Positions 28,326 to 37,037 of a stretch of DNA of 49,354 bases are shown here, in pieces. Location of the stretch: positions 1 through 49,354 of the forward strand of contig MEEF01000013.1 of NCBI GenBank assembly GCA_001724355.1, given 5' to 3'. The notes beneath the pieces are model-generated. The model was not told where the DNA came from and did not search any database. It worked only from the letters and a program-made list of their open reading frames with translations. Numbering within the stretch: the first letter of the stretch is position 1; each line of letters starts with the position of its first letter. Both the position numbers and the translations under genes were made by a program. The DNA comes from Mesorhizobium sp. SCN 65-20. Its GTDB lineage: Bacteria > Pseudomonadota > Alphaproteobacteria > Rhizobiales > Rhizobiaceae.

Positions 28326-29177
28326 ATGGGCGAGAAAAGCGCGTTTGTCATAGATCCCGACTGGTTGGAGGAGCGGCTGGGAACGCCCGGCCTGTCGATA
28401 GTCGATGCGTCCTGGTACTTGCCGGCGCAGAAGCGCGATGCCCGCGCCGAGTATGACGCCGCCCACATTCCCGGCGCTGTGTTCTTCGATCAGGACCTCA
28501 TCGCCGATCCGGATTCAGGTTTGCCTCACACCCTTCCGTCGGCGTCGCTCTTTGCCCGGCATGCTGGCTCCATGGGCATTTCGGCGGACGACACGATCGT
28601 GGTCTATGATGGCCCCGGGTTTCAGGCGGCCCCCAGGGTCTGGTGGATGTTCCGCATCATGGGCGTGTTCCAGGTGTTCGTCCTCGATGGCGGATTCGAC
28701 CGCTGGAAGGCAGCCGGGCGGCCGGTGACGGCCGAACCGACCAAGACCGCACCTGGCGTATTCCACGTGGATTTCGATGCCTCGAAGGTCGTTCCGCTCG
28801 CCGAAATGCGCAAGATCGTCGACACCGGCAGCGCCCAGGTCGCCGATGCGCGGGCCGCCGGCCGCTTCCAGGGCATCGATCCCGAGCCGCGGCAGGGATT
28901 GCGCTCGGGCCACATGCCGGGTGCCAGGAACGTGCCGTCCTCGACCCTATCCGAGAATGGCGAATTGCTGCCGCTCGACCGGCTGCGCGCCACGTTGGAA
29001 GCCTCCGGCCTCGATTTGTCGAAGCCCGTGGTCACCTCCTGCGGCTCGGGCGTGACCGCTGCCGTCATTACGCTCGCGCTGCAGTCGCTCGGCCATGGCG
29101 ACAATCGCCTCTATGACGGGTCGTGGAGCGAGTGGGGCAGCCTGTCCGATACCCCGGTTGTGAAGGGGAAAGCATAA
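28326..29177 (+). CDS. sseA: 3-mercaptopyruvate sulfurtransferase
   Basis: Two-domain rhodanese-family enzyme of 283 residues that transfers sulfur from 3-mercaptopyruvate to a thiol. The inactive N-terminal rhodanese domain includes YDGPGFQAAPRVWWMFR. The C-terminal catalytic domain carries the persulfide Cys in the loop CGSGVTAAV, the CG-SG-V-T type of mercaptopyruvate enzymes rather than thiosulfate enzymes (CRxGxR). The start is at ATG 28326; an in-frame GTG at 28314 touches the alaX stop. Third gene of the cysK-alaX operon. Confidence 0.9.
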   Translation: MGEKSAFVIDPDWLEERLGTPGLSIVDASWYLPAQKRDARAEYDAAHIPGAVFFDQDLIADPDSGLPHTLPSASLFARHAGSMGISADDTIVVYDGPGFQAAPRVWWMFRIMGVFQVFVLDGGFDRWKAAGRPVTAEPTKTAPGVFHVDFDASKVVPLAEMRKIVDTGSAQVADARAAGRFQGIDPEPRQGLRSGHMPGARNVPSSTLSENGELLPLDRLRATLEASGLDLSKPVVTSCGSGVTAAVITLALQSLGHGDNRLYDGSWSEWGSLSDTPVVKGKA

Positions 29178-29180
29178 GGC

Positions 29181-29744
29181 ATGCCCGCGGACCGCAACGA
29201 GATCATCCCGGTCACGGTGACCTTCCTCGAAATGCACAACCCGCCGGCGCATACCCCGCCGCTGCCGGTCAACCGGCAGATCGCGCTGTTGAGGACGCGC
29301 GAAATCCCGCTGCATTTCTATCGCTACCTCGCGGACCGCGTCGGCCGCAAATGGCACTGGGTCAACATCCTGCGGCTCGACGACGCCGAACTGGCGGCCG
29401 GGCTGCATCGGGAGGACCGCGACATCCGCGTGCTCTATCTCGACGGCGCGCCGGCCGGCTTCTTCGATCTCAAGCCGCATCTGCCCGAAGAGGTGGAACT
29501 CGCCTATTTCGGCATGATGGACCATGCGATGGGGCAGGGCATCGGGCGCTGGTTCCTTGGGGCCGCGGTCGCCGCGGCATGGTCGTACAGGCCGGCAAAG
29601 GTGACGGTCCAGACCTGCACGCTCGATCATCCGGCGGCACTGCCACTGTATCAGAAGATGGGTTTTTCCCCTGTCGCCCAGAAGACGGAGACTGTTCGGA
29701 CGATGACTTTCGCCGAACGCTCGGCAAGTGTAATGCGCGAGTAA
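29181..29744 (+). CDS. GNAT-family N-acetyltransferase
   Basis: Predicted acetyltransferase of 187 residues. The acetyl-CoA loop is in MGQGIGRWFLGAAVAAAW, and the end block LDHPAALPLYQKMGFSPV is the usual GNAT helix 4-beta 7 region. The N-terminal part (VTVTFLEMHNPPAHTPPLPV) is atypical and rich in His/Pro. It starts three bases after the sseA stop and is the last gene of the cysK operon. Given its partners, an O-acetylserine, cysteine or related amine substrate is possible but not shown. Confidence 0.85.
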   Translation: MPADRNEIIPVTVTFLEMHNPPAHTPPLPVNRQIALLRTREIPLHFYRYLADRVGRKWHWVNILRLDDAELAAGLHREDRDIRVLYLDGAPAGFFDLKPHLPEEVELAYFGMMDHAMGQGIGRWFLGAAVAAAWSYRPAKVTVQTCTLDHPAALPLYQKMGFSPVAQKTETVRTMTFAERSASVMRE

Positions 29745-29851
29745 ATCCCCCAACCCAGGCTGAACTCACCGTTCATCGCGTCTTCAGATTGCTTGAGGCA
29801 TTTTCCCGGCCATCAGGTTCGACCGCGAGGTCGAATGAAAGGAGAATGCAG

Positions 29852-30409
29852 ATGCTGAACCGCCGTACCCTTGCCGCCGCGCTGATCGCAGTGCTGGCCG
29901 CGCCCTCGATCGCCGCAGCGCAGGCGACCACGCCGTCCGCCGCACAGATCGAGCGCCAGCTCCAGGCGGCTCCGTCGGCCAGGCTCCAGCCGAACCAGCG
30001 CGTGACGGTGCGCGAGTTCAAGCGCCGTCCCGACCTTCGCCGCATGGCGCCCTCCATCGACATCCAGTCGATCAACTTCGCCTTCGGCTCGTCGGAGATC
30101 CCTTACTCGCAATATGGCAAGGTCGAGAACATCGCCAATGCGCTCGACCGTATCCTGCGCCGCAATCCGGATGCCCGGGTGCTGATCGAGGGGCATACGG
30201 ACGCGGTGGGGTCCTTCGCCGCCAACCAGGCGCTGTCCGAGCGCCGCGCGGCGTCGCTCAGGCAGACATTGGTGCGCGAGTTCGGCATTCCGCGCTATGC
30301 CCTGGAGACGGTGGGCTATGGCGAGGAATTCCTGCTGGTGCCGACCCCTAACGAGAACTGGCGCAACCGGCGCGTCACGCTGCGTCGCTTCGACGACTTC
30401 ATCCGCTGA
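29852..30409 (+). CDS. OmpA-family protein
   Basis: Exported envelope protein of 185 residues. The signal peptide is MLNRRTLAAALIAVLAAPSI, cleaved after AAAQA. A basic linker follows, then a C-terminal OmpA domain (about 80-180) with NFAFGSSEIPYSQYGKVENI, the peptidoglycan-binding GHTDAVGS and LSERRAASL, and YGEEF near the end. No beta-barrel is present, so it is a soluble or peptidoglycan-linked periplasmic protein. The ATG at 29852 has GGAG at seven bases; an in-frame ATG at 29846 would be too close to it. Confidence 0.88.
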   Translation: MLNRRTLAAALIAVLAAPSIAAAQATTPSAAQIERQLQAAPSARLQPNQRVTVREFKRRPDLRRMAPSIDIQSINFAFGSSEIPYSQYGKVENIANALDRILRRNPDARVLIEGHTDAVGSFAANQALSERRAASLRQTLVREFGIPRYALETVGYGEEFLLVPTPNENWRNRRVTLRRFDDFIR

Positions 30410-30436
30410 CGTTCCCAAATCGGCGCCATTTGCCCA

Positions 30437-30466
30437 AGCCCGGCTTGCAAGAGCCGGGCTTTCTTT
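30437..30466 (+). terminator. Rho-independent terminator of the ompA-like gene
   Basis: AGCCCGGCT (30437-30445), a six-base loop and AGCCGGGCT (30452-30460), then TTCTTT. It is 28 bases after the stop codon and abuts the dapB-like promoter. Confidence 0.8.
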
Positions 30467-30497
30467 ATACTATTCGCGCTTGTATACAGTATACCAA
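30466..30497 (+). promoter_or_regulatory. Candidate promoter and GTATAC-repeat operator of the dapB-like gene
   Basis: TATACT (30466-30471) looks like a -10 box, with TTGCAA (30445-30450) as a weak -35 inside the preceding terminator. Just downstream, 30480-30497 reads TTGTATACAGTATACCAA, in which GTATAC occurs twice around a central A and the flanks mirror each other. This shape fits a GntR (FadR subfamily) operator that would block initiation. The identity of the regulator is unknown. Confidence 0.5.
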
Positions 30498-30512
30498 AAT
30501 GGAGGGCGGAGA

Positions 30513-31334
30513 ATGGCAATCAAGGTCGTGATGGCCGGCGCCACCGGCTGGGTCGGCAAGGCGTTGGTTCCGGCCATACTGGCGCAGCAGGACATGCAAC
30601 TCGTCGGGGCGGTTGCGCGCCGGGCGGTGGGCCAGGACGCTGGGGAGGCGACCGGGCAACAGCCGGCCGGCGTGAGCATCAGCGCTTCACTTTCCGATGC
30701 GCTGGGCGCTCCTTCGGACGTGGTGGTCGACTACACCAAGCCCGTGGCGGTCAAGGACCATGCCATGCTGGCCATTTCCCGCGGCCGGCACGTGGTGATC
30801 GGCACCTCCGGCCTCCGCGTCGCCGACTACAGGGAGATCAATGCGGCTGCACGGGCCAACGGCGTTGGCGTCGTTGCCGCCGGCAACTACTCGATCACCG
30901 CGACCTTGATGAAGAAGTTCGCGCTCATGGCGGCCCAGTACGTCCCGGATGTCGAGATCATCGACTATGCCAGCGCCAGGAAGCCGGACGCTCCTTCCGG
31001 CACCGCGCTCGAACTCGCCGAGACGCTGTCGGAAATCCGCGGCGCTCCGACGGCGCTGCCGACGTCGGAGGTGTTCGGGCATCCGGAGGCAAGGGGCGCG
31101 ACCCTGGGCGAGGGGACCGCGGTGCAGGTCCATTCGCTGCGCCTGCCGTCCTTTCAACTGTCGTGCGAAGCCGTCTTCGGCCTGCCCGAGGAGCGGCTGA
31201 CCATCCGTCATGACGCGGGCACCTCGGCCATACCCTATGTGGCAGGCACGCTGCTGGCCATCCGGCGGGTGCGCGAGTTCACGGGCCTCGTGCGTGTTCT
31301 AGATGCGCTGATGGACGAAACTCTTTCCGTGTAG
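30513..31334 (+). CDS. DapB-family (4-hydroxy-tetrahydrodipicolinate reductase-like) protein
   Basis: Rossmann-fold reductase of 273 residues. It has the nucleotide loop VMAGATGWVGKALVPA, the cofactor site VVIGTSGL and the substrate loop KPDAPSGTALELAETL of DapB. In place of the catalytic His-His of lysine-pathway DapB (E. coli EAHHRHK), the protein reads DYASARK: both His are gone while the Lys is kept. It may therefore be a paralogue with another substrate rather than the lysine enzyme. It stands alone, behind a likely GntR-type operator, which points to an inducible, perhaps catabolic role. Annotation as plain dapB would be unsafe. Confidence 0.8.
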   Translation: MAIKVVMAGATGWVGKALVPAILAQQDMQLVGAVARRAVGQDAGEATGQQPAGVSISASLSDALGAPSDVVVDYTKPVAVKDHAMLAISRGRHVVIGTSGLRVADYREINAAARANGVGVVAAGNYSITATLMKKFALMAAQYVPDVEIIDYASARKPDAPSGTALELAETLSEIRGAPTALPTSEVFGHPEARGATLGEGTAVQVHSLRLPSFQLSCEAVFGLPEERLTIRHDAGTSAIPYVAGTLLAIRRVREFTGLVRVLDALMDETLSV

Positions 31335-31401
31335 CAAATCGGGTGGGCGCGGCCCCGCGCCCGGCCTAGACTCTGGCAATCACGTAACGAGGATTGCCGT
31401 C

Positions 31402-31869
31402 ATGACCATCAAATTCAAGGCACTGCCGACCGAGCAGGTGCGAGCGCTCCAGCATGGGTCGCCGGATGCCTATGGAATGGTGCCCGAACGCCAGATTTCC
31501 GACGGCGACGGAGTGCCCTGCCGTCATTGCCTGACCAACGTCGCTGCCGGCGAGCCCTACCTCGTGCTCGCCTATCGTCCGTTCCCCGAGCTCCAGCCCT
31601 ATGCCGAGACGGGGCCAATCTTCCTGCATGCCGACGAGTGCGAGCGCGCCGCAGAAACCGCCGAACTGCCGCAGCTGTTTACCAAGACCCGCGACTACAT
31701 TTTGCGCGGCTACGGACCGGACGACCGCATCGTCTACGGAACCGGCGCGGTTACGCCGACGCCGGAGATCGCCGACAGGGCGTCGGCCCTGCTGGCGAGG
31801 CCGGATGTGGCTTACGTGCACATGCGCTCGGCGAAGAACAACTGCTACCAGTGCCGGATCGAACTGTAG
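31402..31869 (+). CDS. DUF1203 family protein
   Basis: Soluble protein of 155 residues. It has the DUF1203 arrangement: CRHCLTNVAAGEPYLVLAYR early, then GPIFLHADECER in the middle, and YVHMRSAKNNCYQCRIEL at the end. Cys pairs CxxC (in CRHC and CYQC) and HxDEC suggest metal binding. No function is established for the family. It sits convergent with the alanine dehydrogenase gene. Confidence 0.88.
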   Translation: MTIKFKALPTEQVRALQHGSPDAYGMVPERQISDGDGVPCRHCLTNVAAGEPYLVLAYRPFPELQPYAETGPIFLHADECERAAETAELPQLFTKTRDYILRGYGPDDRIVYGTGAVTPTPEIADRASALLARPDVAYVHMRSAKNNCYQCRIEL

Positions 31870-31906
31870 CAGCCGTCAGCTTTCCTCTGGGGCCCTACAA
31901 GTTCAC

Positions 31907-31933
31907 GAAAAAGCCCGCCGCATTGCGACGGGC
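31907..31933 (-). terminator. Rho-independent terminator of ald
   Basis: On the minus strand GCCCGTCGC, loop AAT and GCGGCGGGC pair with one mismatch, followed by five T (plus-strand AAAAA at 31908-31912). It begins 27 bases after the ald stop. Confidence 0.75.
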
Positions 31934-31960
31934 GTTGTGCTAGTGGCTGCTGGAGGCGAC

Positions 31961-33076
31961 TCAGGCTGCCAGCGCCGCCTTGGCTTCCGTCATCTCGTAG
32001 CCAAGCGCCTCGGCGACCGCGCGGTTGGTGATGCGGCCGCGGTGGACGTTCAGTCCGTTGCGCAGATGCGGCTCGTCCGTCAGCGCCGTCAGGCCGCGAT
32101 CGGCGAGGGCAAGGCCATAGTGCAGTGTCGCGTTGTTCAGGGCCTGGGCGGACGTGATCGGCACCGCGCCCGGCATGTTGGCAACGCAATAGTGGATGAT
32201 GCCGTCGACCTCGTAGGTCGGATCGGCATGGGTCGTGGCACGCGAGGTTTCGAAGCAGCCGCCCTGGTCGATGGCGACGTCGACCAGCACGGCACCCTTC
32301 TTCATGCCGGTCAGCATTTCGCGGCTGACCAGCTTGGGCGCCGCGGCACCGGGGATCAGCACCGCGCCGACCACGATGTCGGCGGAGAAGCATTCTTCCT
32401 CGAGCGCCTCGACGGTGGAATAGCGCGTGTGCACGCGGCCGCCGAAGATGTCGTCGAGCTGCCGCAGCCGCGGGATCGAGCGGTCGATGATGGAGACGTC
32501 GGCGCCCAGGCCGGCCGCCATGCGCGCAGCGTGCAGGCCGACCACGCCGCCGCCGATCACTGCAACCTTGCCCGGAAGCACGCCCGGCACGCCGCCGAGC
32601 AATATGCCGCGGCCGCCATTGGCCTTCTGCAGAGCGGTGGCGCCCGCCTGGATCGCGAGGCGTCCCGCGACTTCCGACATGGGGGCGAGAAGGGGCAAGC
32701 CACCGCGGTCGTCGGTAACCGTCTCGTAGGCGACGGCCGTGACCCCGGATGCGAGCAGGCCCCTGGTCTGCTCCGGATCGGGCGCGAGGTGGAGGTAGGT
32801 GTAGAGGATCTGGTCCCCGCGCAATTGCGCCCACTCGTTGGGTTGCGGCTCCTTGACCTTCACGATCATGTCGGAGCGGGTGAAGACCTCCTCCGCCGAC
32901 CGTGCGATATGGGCGCCGGCTGAACGATAGGCGTTATCGTCGGCGCCTATGCCGGCCCCGGCGCCGGTCTCCACCAGCACTTCGTGGCCGTGCGCGACGT
33001 ACTCGCGCACCGAGCCGGGCGTAAGACCAACGCGATACTCGTGGTTCTTGATTTCCTTCGGACAACCGACACGCAT
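31961..33076 (-). CDS. ald: Alanine dehydrogenase
   Basis: NAD-dependent enzyme of 371 residues that interconverts L-alanine and pyruvate plus ammonia. Family residues are seen in MRVGCPKEIKNHEYRVGL, the substrate Lys in VKVKEPQP, the catalytic His in LYTYLHLAPDPE and the catalytic Asp in VDVAIDQGGCFE. The NAD site is VAVIGGGVVGLHAARMA. The ATG at 33076 has GGAG upstream; a TTG two codons earlier is less likely. It is transcribed divergently from an Lrp/AsnC gene, a common arrangement in which the regulator activates ald in response to alanine. Confidence 0.95.
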   Translation of the reverse strand: MRVGCPKEIKNHEYRVGLTPGSVREYVAHGHEVLVETGAGAGIGADDNAYRSAGAHIARSAEEVFTRSDMIVKVKEPQPNEWAQLRGDQILYTYLHLAPDPEQTRGLLASGVTAVAYETVTDDRGGLPLLAPMSEVAGRLAIQAGATALQKANGGRGILLGGVPGVLPGKVAVIGGGVVGLHAARMAAGLGADVSIIDRSIPRLRQLDDIFGGRVHTRYSTVEALEEECFSADIVVGAVLIPGAAAPKLVSREMLTGMKKGAVLVDVAIDQGGCFETSRATTHADPTYEVDGIIHYCVANMPGAVPITSAQALNNATLHYGLALADRGLTALTDEPHLRNGLNVHRGRITNRAVAEALGYEMTEAKAALAA

Positions 33077-33212
33077 GTTCAAGCTCCTCCGCGGCCGTTT
33101 CGGCCATTGTTCCCTATGACGAAGTCAATCACGAATCGTTCCGAAGATGTTTGCGAAGAAGGTTGCCTGCCTGCCTGCACTTCGATATTTCTTGCGCGAT
33201 AGTGCGAATTGA

Positions 33213-33227
33213 TCGAAGGAAATTCGA
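33213..33227. promoter_or_regulatory. Candidate Lrp/AsnC operator
   Basis: TCGAA-GGAAA-TTCGA is a perfect inverted repeat of 15 bases, the size of an Lrp-type site. It lies in the ald-regulator divergent region and overlaps the ribosome site of the regulator gene (ATG at 33231), suiting autoregulation. Confidence 0.4.
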
Positions 33228-33230
33228 CAT

Positions 33231-33704
33231 ATGCCGCTGGACAGGATCGATATCGCCATTCTCGACGCGCTTCAGAAGGATGGGCGGATGCCCAACGCGG
33301 CGCTCGCCGAGAAGGTCGGCCTGTCGCAGTCGGCCTGTTCGCGCCGGCTCGACAACCTCGAGAAGTCCGGCATCATCAGCGGCTATCATGCCCGCCTGTC
33401 GAATGCTGCGCTCGGCCATCAGATGACGGTGATCGTCCACATATCCCTGTCAGGGCAGTTCGAAAAGACGCTGACCGAGTTTGAAATTGCCGTGAAGCGA
33501 TGCCCCAACGTGCTGTCCTGCCATCTGATGTCGGGCGAATACGACTACATCCTGCGCATCGCCGCGCGCGACCTGCCGGACTACGAGCGCATCCACAAGG
33601 AATGGCTCTCGGCGATGCCGCATGTGACCAAGATAAACTCGTCCTTTGCCTTGCGCGAAGTGGTCGACCGTACGGCAATGGGGATGCGGCCGGAACTGGC
33701 CTGA
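33231..33704 (+). CDS. Lrp/AsnC family transcriptional regulator
   Basis: DNA-binding regulator of 157 residues. The N-terminal AsnC helix-turn-helix begins [20 protein letters not shown] and continues [20 protein letters not shown]. The C-terminal RAM ligand domain has [20 protein letters not shown]. Because it is divergent from ald, it is the likely alanine-responsive activator (AldR-type). Ligand identity is inferred from context. Confidence 0.92.
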   Translation: MPLDRIDIAILDALQKDGRMPNAALAEKVGLSQSACSRRLDNLEKSGIISGYHARLSNAALGHQMTVIVHISLSGQFEKTLTEFEIAVKRCPNVLSCHLMSGEYDYILRIAARDLPDYERIHKEWLSAMPHVTKINSSFALREVVDRTAMGMRPELA

Positions 33705-33888
33705 GGTCGATGCCGCGACGGAGCAGCCGCAGACAGACGGTTTGGCGTATCGCGGTGGACCAACGCAATCCGTCTGGCTTGTCGCGACGTTGTCATTTGT
33801 GGCTGCTGGACTCCCGCGAGATTTAGCGCAAGATTTGGCCGCTCGGATGCCGGCTAAATACTGTCAGTTCATTTCGCGGAGAATGAAA

Positions 33889-35865
33889 ATGTCCAGCATG
33901 CTTCACCCGATTTCTCGTCGTTCCTTCCTCGCCGGCTCTGCCGCGGCGGGCGCGCTCGTCGTGCTGCACCCGTTCTCAGTCCGCGCGCAGGCCAACCAGG
34001 CGCATCTGCGCATCATGGAAACGACGGACCTTCACGTCCACGTCTTCCCTTATGATTACTATGCCGACAAGCCCAACGACACGATGGGCGTTGCCCGCAC
34101 GGCCTCGATCATCGACGCCATTGGGGCGGAGGCAACCAACTCCATCCTGGTCGACAATGGCGACTTCCTGCAGGGCAACCCGATGGGCGACTACATGGCC
34201 TATCAGCGCGGCCTGAAGGACGGCGATGTGCATCCGATAATCAAGGCGATGAACACGCTTGGCTACGACTGCTCCACCTTGGGCAACCACGAGTTCAACT
34301 ACGGCCTCGACTACATGTTCAAGGTACTTTCCGGGGCGGACTTCCCCTTCGTCTGCGCCAATCTCACCAAGGGCCAACTGGCAGGCGATGCAACCAAGGA
34401 CGAACTTTTCCTGAAGCCCTATGTCATCCTTGACAAGACGGTGAAGGACGGCACGGGCGCCGAGCATCCGATCCGCGTCGGACTTATCGGCTTCGTTCCG
34501 CCACAGGTGATGACCTGGGATTCCAAGCACCTCAACGGCAAGGCGATGACACGTGACATCGTCAAGACCGCGCAGGCCTGGGTGCCGCAGATGAGGGAGG
34601 AGGGCGCCGATATCGTCGTCGCCCTGTCGCATTCCGGAATGGGCACGCCCGAATATGGCGAGAACCTCGAGAACGCTTCCATCCTGCTAGCCGGCGTCGA
34701 TGGCATCGACGCGATCGTCACCGGCCACAGCCACCTCGACTTCCCTGGCCCGAAGTTCGACGGCATGGCCGGCGTGGACAACGCCAAGGGCACCATCAAC
34801 GGAAAGCCGGGCGTCATGGGCGGGTTCTGGGGATCGCATCTCGGACTGATCGACCTGATGCTCGAACGCGACGGCAACGCCTGGCGCGTGGTGAGTTCGA
34901 CCAGCGAGGCGCGGCCGATCTTCAAGCGCGAAGACAGGAAGGTGGTGCCGATCGTCGAAAGCAAGGCTGCCGTCGAAGAGGCCGTCAGGGAGGAGCACGA
35001 AGCGACGCTCGCCTATGTGCGCACGCCCGTCGGCAAGACCTCGGCGCCGCTCTATTCCTACTTCGCTTTGGTGGCCGACGATCCGTCGGTACAGATCGTG
35101 AGCCAGGCCCAGATCTGGTACATCAAGGACATGCTGAAGGACACGGAGCATAAGGACCTGCCGGTGCTTTCGGCGGCAGCACCGTTCAAGTCCGGCGGCC
35201 GAGGCGGTCCCGACTACTACACTGACGTCCCGGCCGGCGACGTCGCGATCAAGAACGTCGCGGACCTCTATCTCTATCCCAACACCGTGCAGGCCGTGGC
35301 GATCACCGGTGCCCAGGTCAAGGAATGGCTCGAAATGTCGGCGGGCATCTTCAAGCAGGTCGAGCCCCGCAAGGCCGACCAGGAACTGATCAACGCGGAT
35401 TTCCCGTCCTACAACTTCGACGTCGTCGATGGCGTGACCTACAGGATCGACCTGTCGCAGCCGCCGAAATACGATCCCAAGGGTGCGGTCCTGAATGCAG
35501 GGTCCAACCGCATTACGGAGTTGATGTTCGACGGGAAACCCATTGATCCGGCAGCAAAATTCGTTGTTGCCACGAACAATTACCGCGCCGGCGGCGGGGG
35601 CAATTTCCCGGAAATCAACGGTTCCAAGGTCATCTTCGAGGCGCCTGACACCAACCGCGACGTGATCGTGCGCTACATCGTCGAGCAGGGGACTATCAAT
35701 CCATCGGCGGACTCGAACTGGTCGTTCGCGCCTGTCGAAGGTGCATCGGTGATCTTCGAGACGGGCCCCAGGGCCAAGGAGCACATTGCCGAGGTCAAGG
35801 CGGTCAAGATCGAGGCGGCCGGCGACGGCGCGGAAGGTTTTGCCAAGTACCGCATCACGCTCTGA
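33889..35865 (+). CDS. cpdB: Bifunctional 2',3'-cyclic-nucleotide 2'-phosphodiesterase / 3'-nucleotidase
   Basis: Periplasmic two-domain nucleotidase of 658 residues. The N-terminus has a TAT signal ([18 protein letters not shown]). The metallophosphoesterase domain has [40 protein letters not shown] and [11 protein letters not shown] for its two-metal site. The C-terminal 5'-nucleotidase domain includes [35 protein letters not shown] and [13 protein letters not shown]. The ATG at 33889 has GGAG at seven bases; 33883 is too close to it. It scavenges nucleotide phosphate outside the cell membrane. Confidence 0.92.
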   Translation: MSSMLHPISRRSFLAGSAAAGALVVLHPFSVRAQANQAHLRIMETTDLHVHVFPYDYYADKPNDTMGVARTASIIDAIGAEATNSILVDNGDFLQGNPMGDYMAYQRGLKDGDVHPIIKAMNTLGYDCSTLGNHEFNYGLDYMFKVLSGADFPFVCANLTKGQLAGDATKDELFLKPYVILDKTVKDGTGAEHPIRVGLIGFVPPQVMTWDSKHLNGKAMTRDIVKTAQAWVPQMREEGADIVVALSHSGMGTPEYGENLENASILLAGVDGIDAIVTGHSHLDFPGPKFDGMAGVDNAKGTINGKPGVMGGFWGSHLGLIDLMLERDGNAWRVVSSTSEARPIFKREDRKVVPIVESKAAVEEAVREEHEATLAYVRTPVGKTSAPLYSYFALVADDPSVQIVSQAQIWYIKDMLKDTEHKDLPVLSAAAPFKSGGRGGPDYYTDVPAGDVAIKNVADLYLYPNTVQAVAITGAQVKEWLEMSAGIFKQVEPRKADQELINADFPSYNFDVVDGVTYRIDLSQPPKYDPKGAVLNAGSNRITELMFDGKPIDPAAKFVVATNNYRAGGGGNFPEINGSKVIFEAPDTNRDVIVRYIVEQGTINPSADSNWSFAPVEGASVIFETGPRAKEHIAEVKAVKIEAAGDGAEGFAKYRITL

Positions 35866-35884
35866 CCTGTCCGAGCGGATGCAG

Positions 35885-35912
35885 GGCGGGCCGGCCAAGG
35901 CGCCCGCCTTGC
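35885..35912. terminator. Candidate terminator between cpdB and the GDPD gene
   Basis: GGCGGGC (35885-35891) and GCCCGCC (35902-35908) form a 7-bp stem with a ten-base loop, followed by TTGCTT. It lies 20 bases after the cpdB stop, between convergent genes; the T-tract is short. Confidence 0.5.
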
Positions 35913-35931
35913 TTCGCGGCAACTGCATCAG

Positions 35932-36909
35932 TCAGTCGCGGCTTTCGAGCAGCGGCATGAGCTGGTCGACCGCGTCGGTCGATATGCCTCCGGAATAGCC
36001 GGCGGGCAGCCCGCGGATCAGAGCGGGATCGTCGAGACCCTCGGAGAAGCCGCCGCCTGTATAGGGACCGAGGAGGAAGACCCTGGTGCCGACGCTATCC
36101 ATCCTGTCGAGGAAGCGGTTCGGCCAACCCCAGAGCCAGGGCGCAAGGTTGATGGGCACCAGCAACGTTGTGTTCCGGCAGTCCTCGGGCACATAGCCGC
36201 TCCAACCCAATGTCTCGTAGCGCAGCAGGCACCGTGTCAGGGACTGTTTGGACAGCGACCGCGCCTCGGGAAGCGCCTGCTTGATGGCTTGTAAGGGCTT
36301 GTCGCCGCCCACGACGGTCAGGGCGGCGCGGCGCTCATCCGGTAGTGCCGACAGGAGGGCGGCGAGTGCCTCGCCTTCCTTCGGATCGTTGCTCTTGACG
36401 TTGATGTGGAAGCGCTCGTCCGGAAACCGTTCAAGTACCTCGCCAAGCGAAGGCATCAGGCCGATGCCCTGTCCCCGGAACGGGAACGTCTTGCCGCCAT
36501 CGGCCGTGTAGCCATGTCTGACGTCGAGTTTCTTGAGCTCCGCCATCGAGAATGCCCGAGTTTCGCCTTTGCCGTCCGTTCGGCAATCGAGCGTCCAGTC
36601 GTGGAACACGGCGAACTGGCCGTCCGTCGTCGGGTGCACGTCGAGTTCGAGAACGTCCGCGCCAAGCGAGAACGCCGCCTCCATCGAGCGTATCGTGTTC
36701 TCCAGATAGTCGTGGCTCGGCGGCAGCATCCTTGAGGCGGTGCAGGTATCGCCGGTCAGGCCGGTGCGGTCATAGTCCTGCGCCAGCCCGCGATGGGCAA
36801 GGACGACCGGCGAGCCAGCCGGCCGTTGCGAAAGCAGTGAGGTGTTGTTGGCGTAAAGCGCAGCCGCCACGGCAGCCGCCGACAACAGTATGACGTTCCG
36901 CTTCCGCAT
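35932..36909 (-). CDS. Glycerophosphodiester phosphodiesterase family protein
   Basis: Exported or membrane-anchored GDPD-fold enzyme of 325 residues. The N-terminal hydrophobic segment VILLSAAAVAAALYANN is a signal or anchor. Catalytic residues are in VVLAHRGLAQD, DYLENTIRSMEAAFSLGADV, LELDVHPTTDG and FAVFHDWTLDCRT (the HR, ELD and HD motifs). The later part (LDRMDSVGTRVFLLGPYTGG) is typical. It probably hydrolyses glycerophosphodiesters from phospholipid turnover. It is convergent with cpdB, which also releases phosphate. Confidence 0.9.
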   Translation of the reverse strand: MRKRNVILLSAAAVAAALYANNTSLLSQRPAGSPVVLAHRGLAQDYDRTGLTGDTCTASRMLPPSHDYLENTIRSMEAAFSLGADVLELDVHPTTDGQFAVFHDWTLDCRTDGKGETRAFSMAELKKLDVRHGYTADGGKTFPFRGQGIGLMPSLGEVLERFPDERFHINVKSNDPKEGEALAALLSALPDERRAALTVVGGDKPLQAIKQALPEARSLSKQSLTRCLLRYETLGWSGYVPEDCRNTTLLVPINLAPWLWGWPNRFLDRMDSVGTRVFLLGPYTGGGFSEGLDDPALIRGLPAGYSGGISTDAVDQLMPLLESRD

Positions 36910-37037
36910 GGTTTCGTGCCCCCAGCAATCGGATGGGAAGCATCAGAAATGTGCGATCGGGCGTTTTCGCGGCCCGAAAGCGGCAACGGCGAGGCTAGAC
37001 GACGAATTGTCGAAGTCGGGTCAAGTAGTTTCAGGAG

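Noticed and set aside
29123..29851. Long N-terminal extension of the OmpA-like frame
   Set aside because: It overlaps sseA and GNAT coding sequence; the signal peptide starts at 29852.
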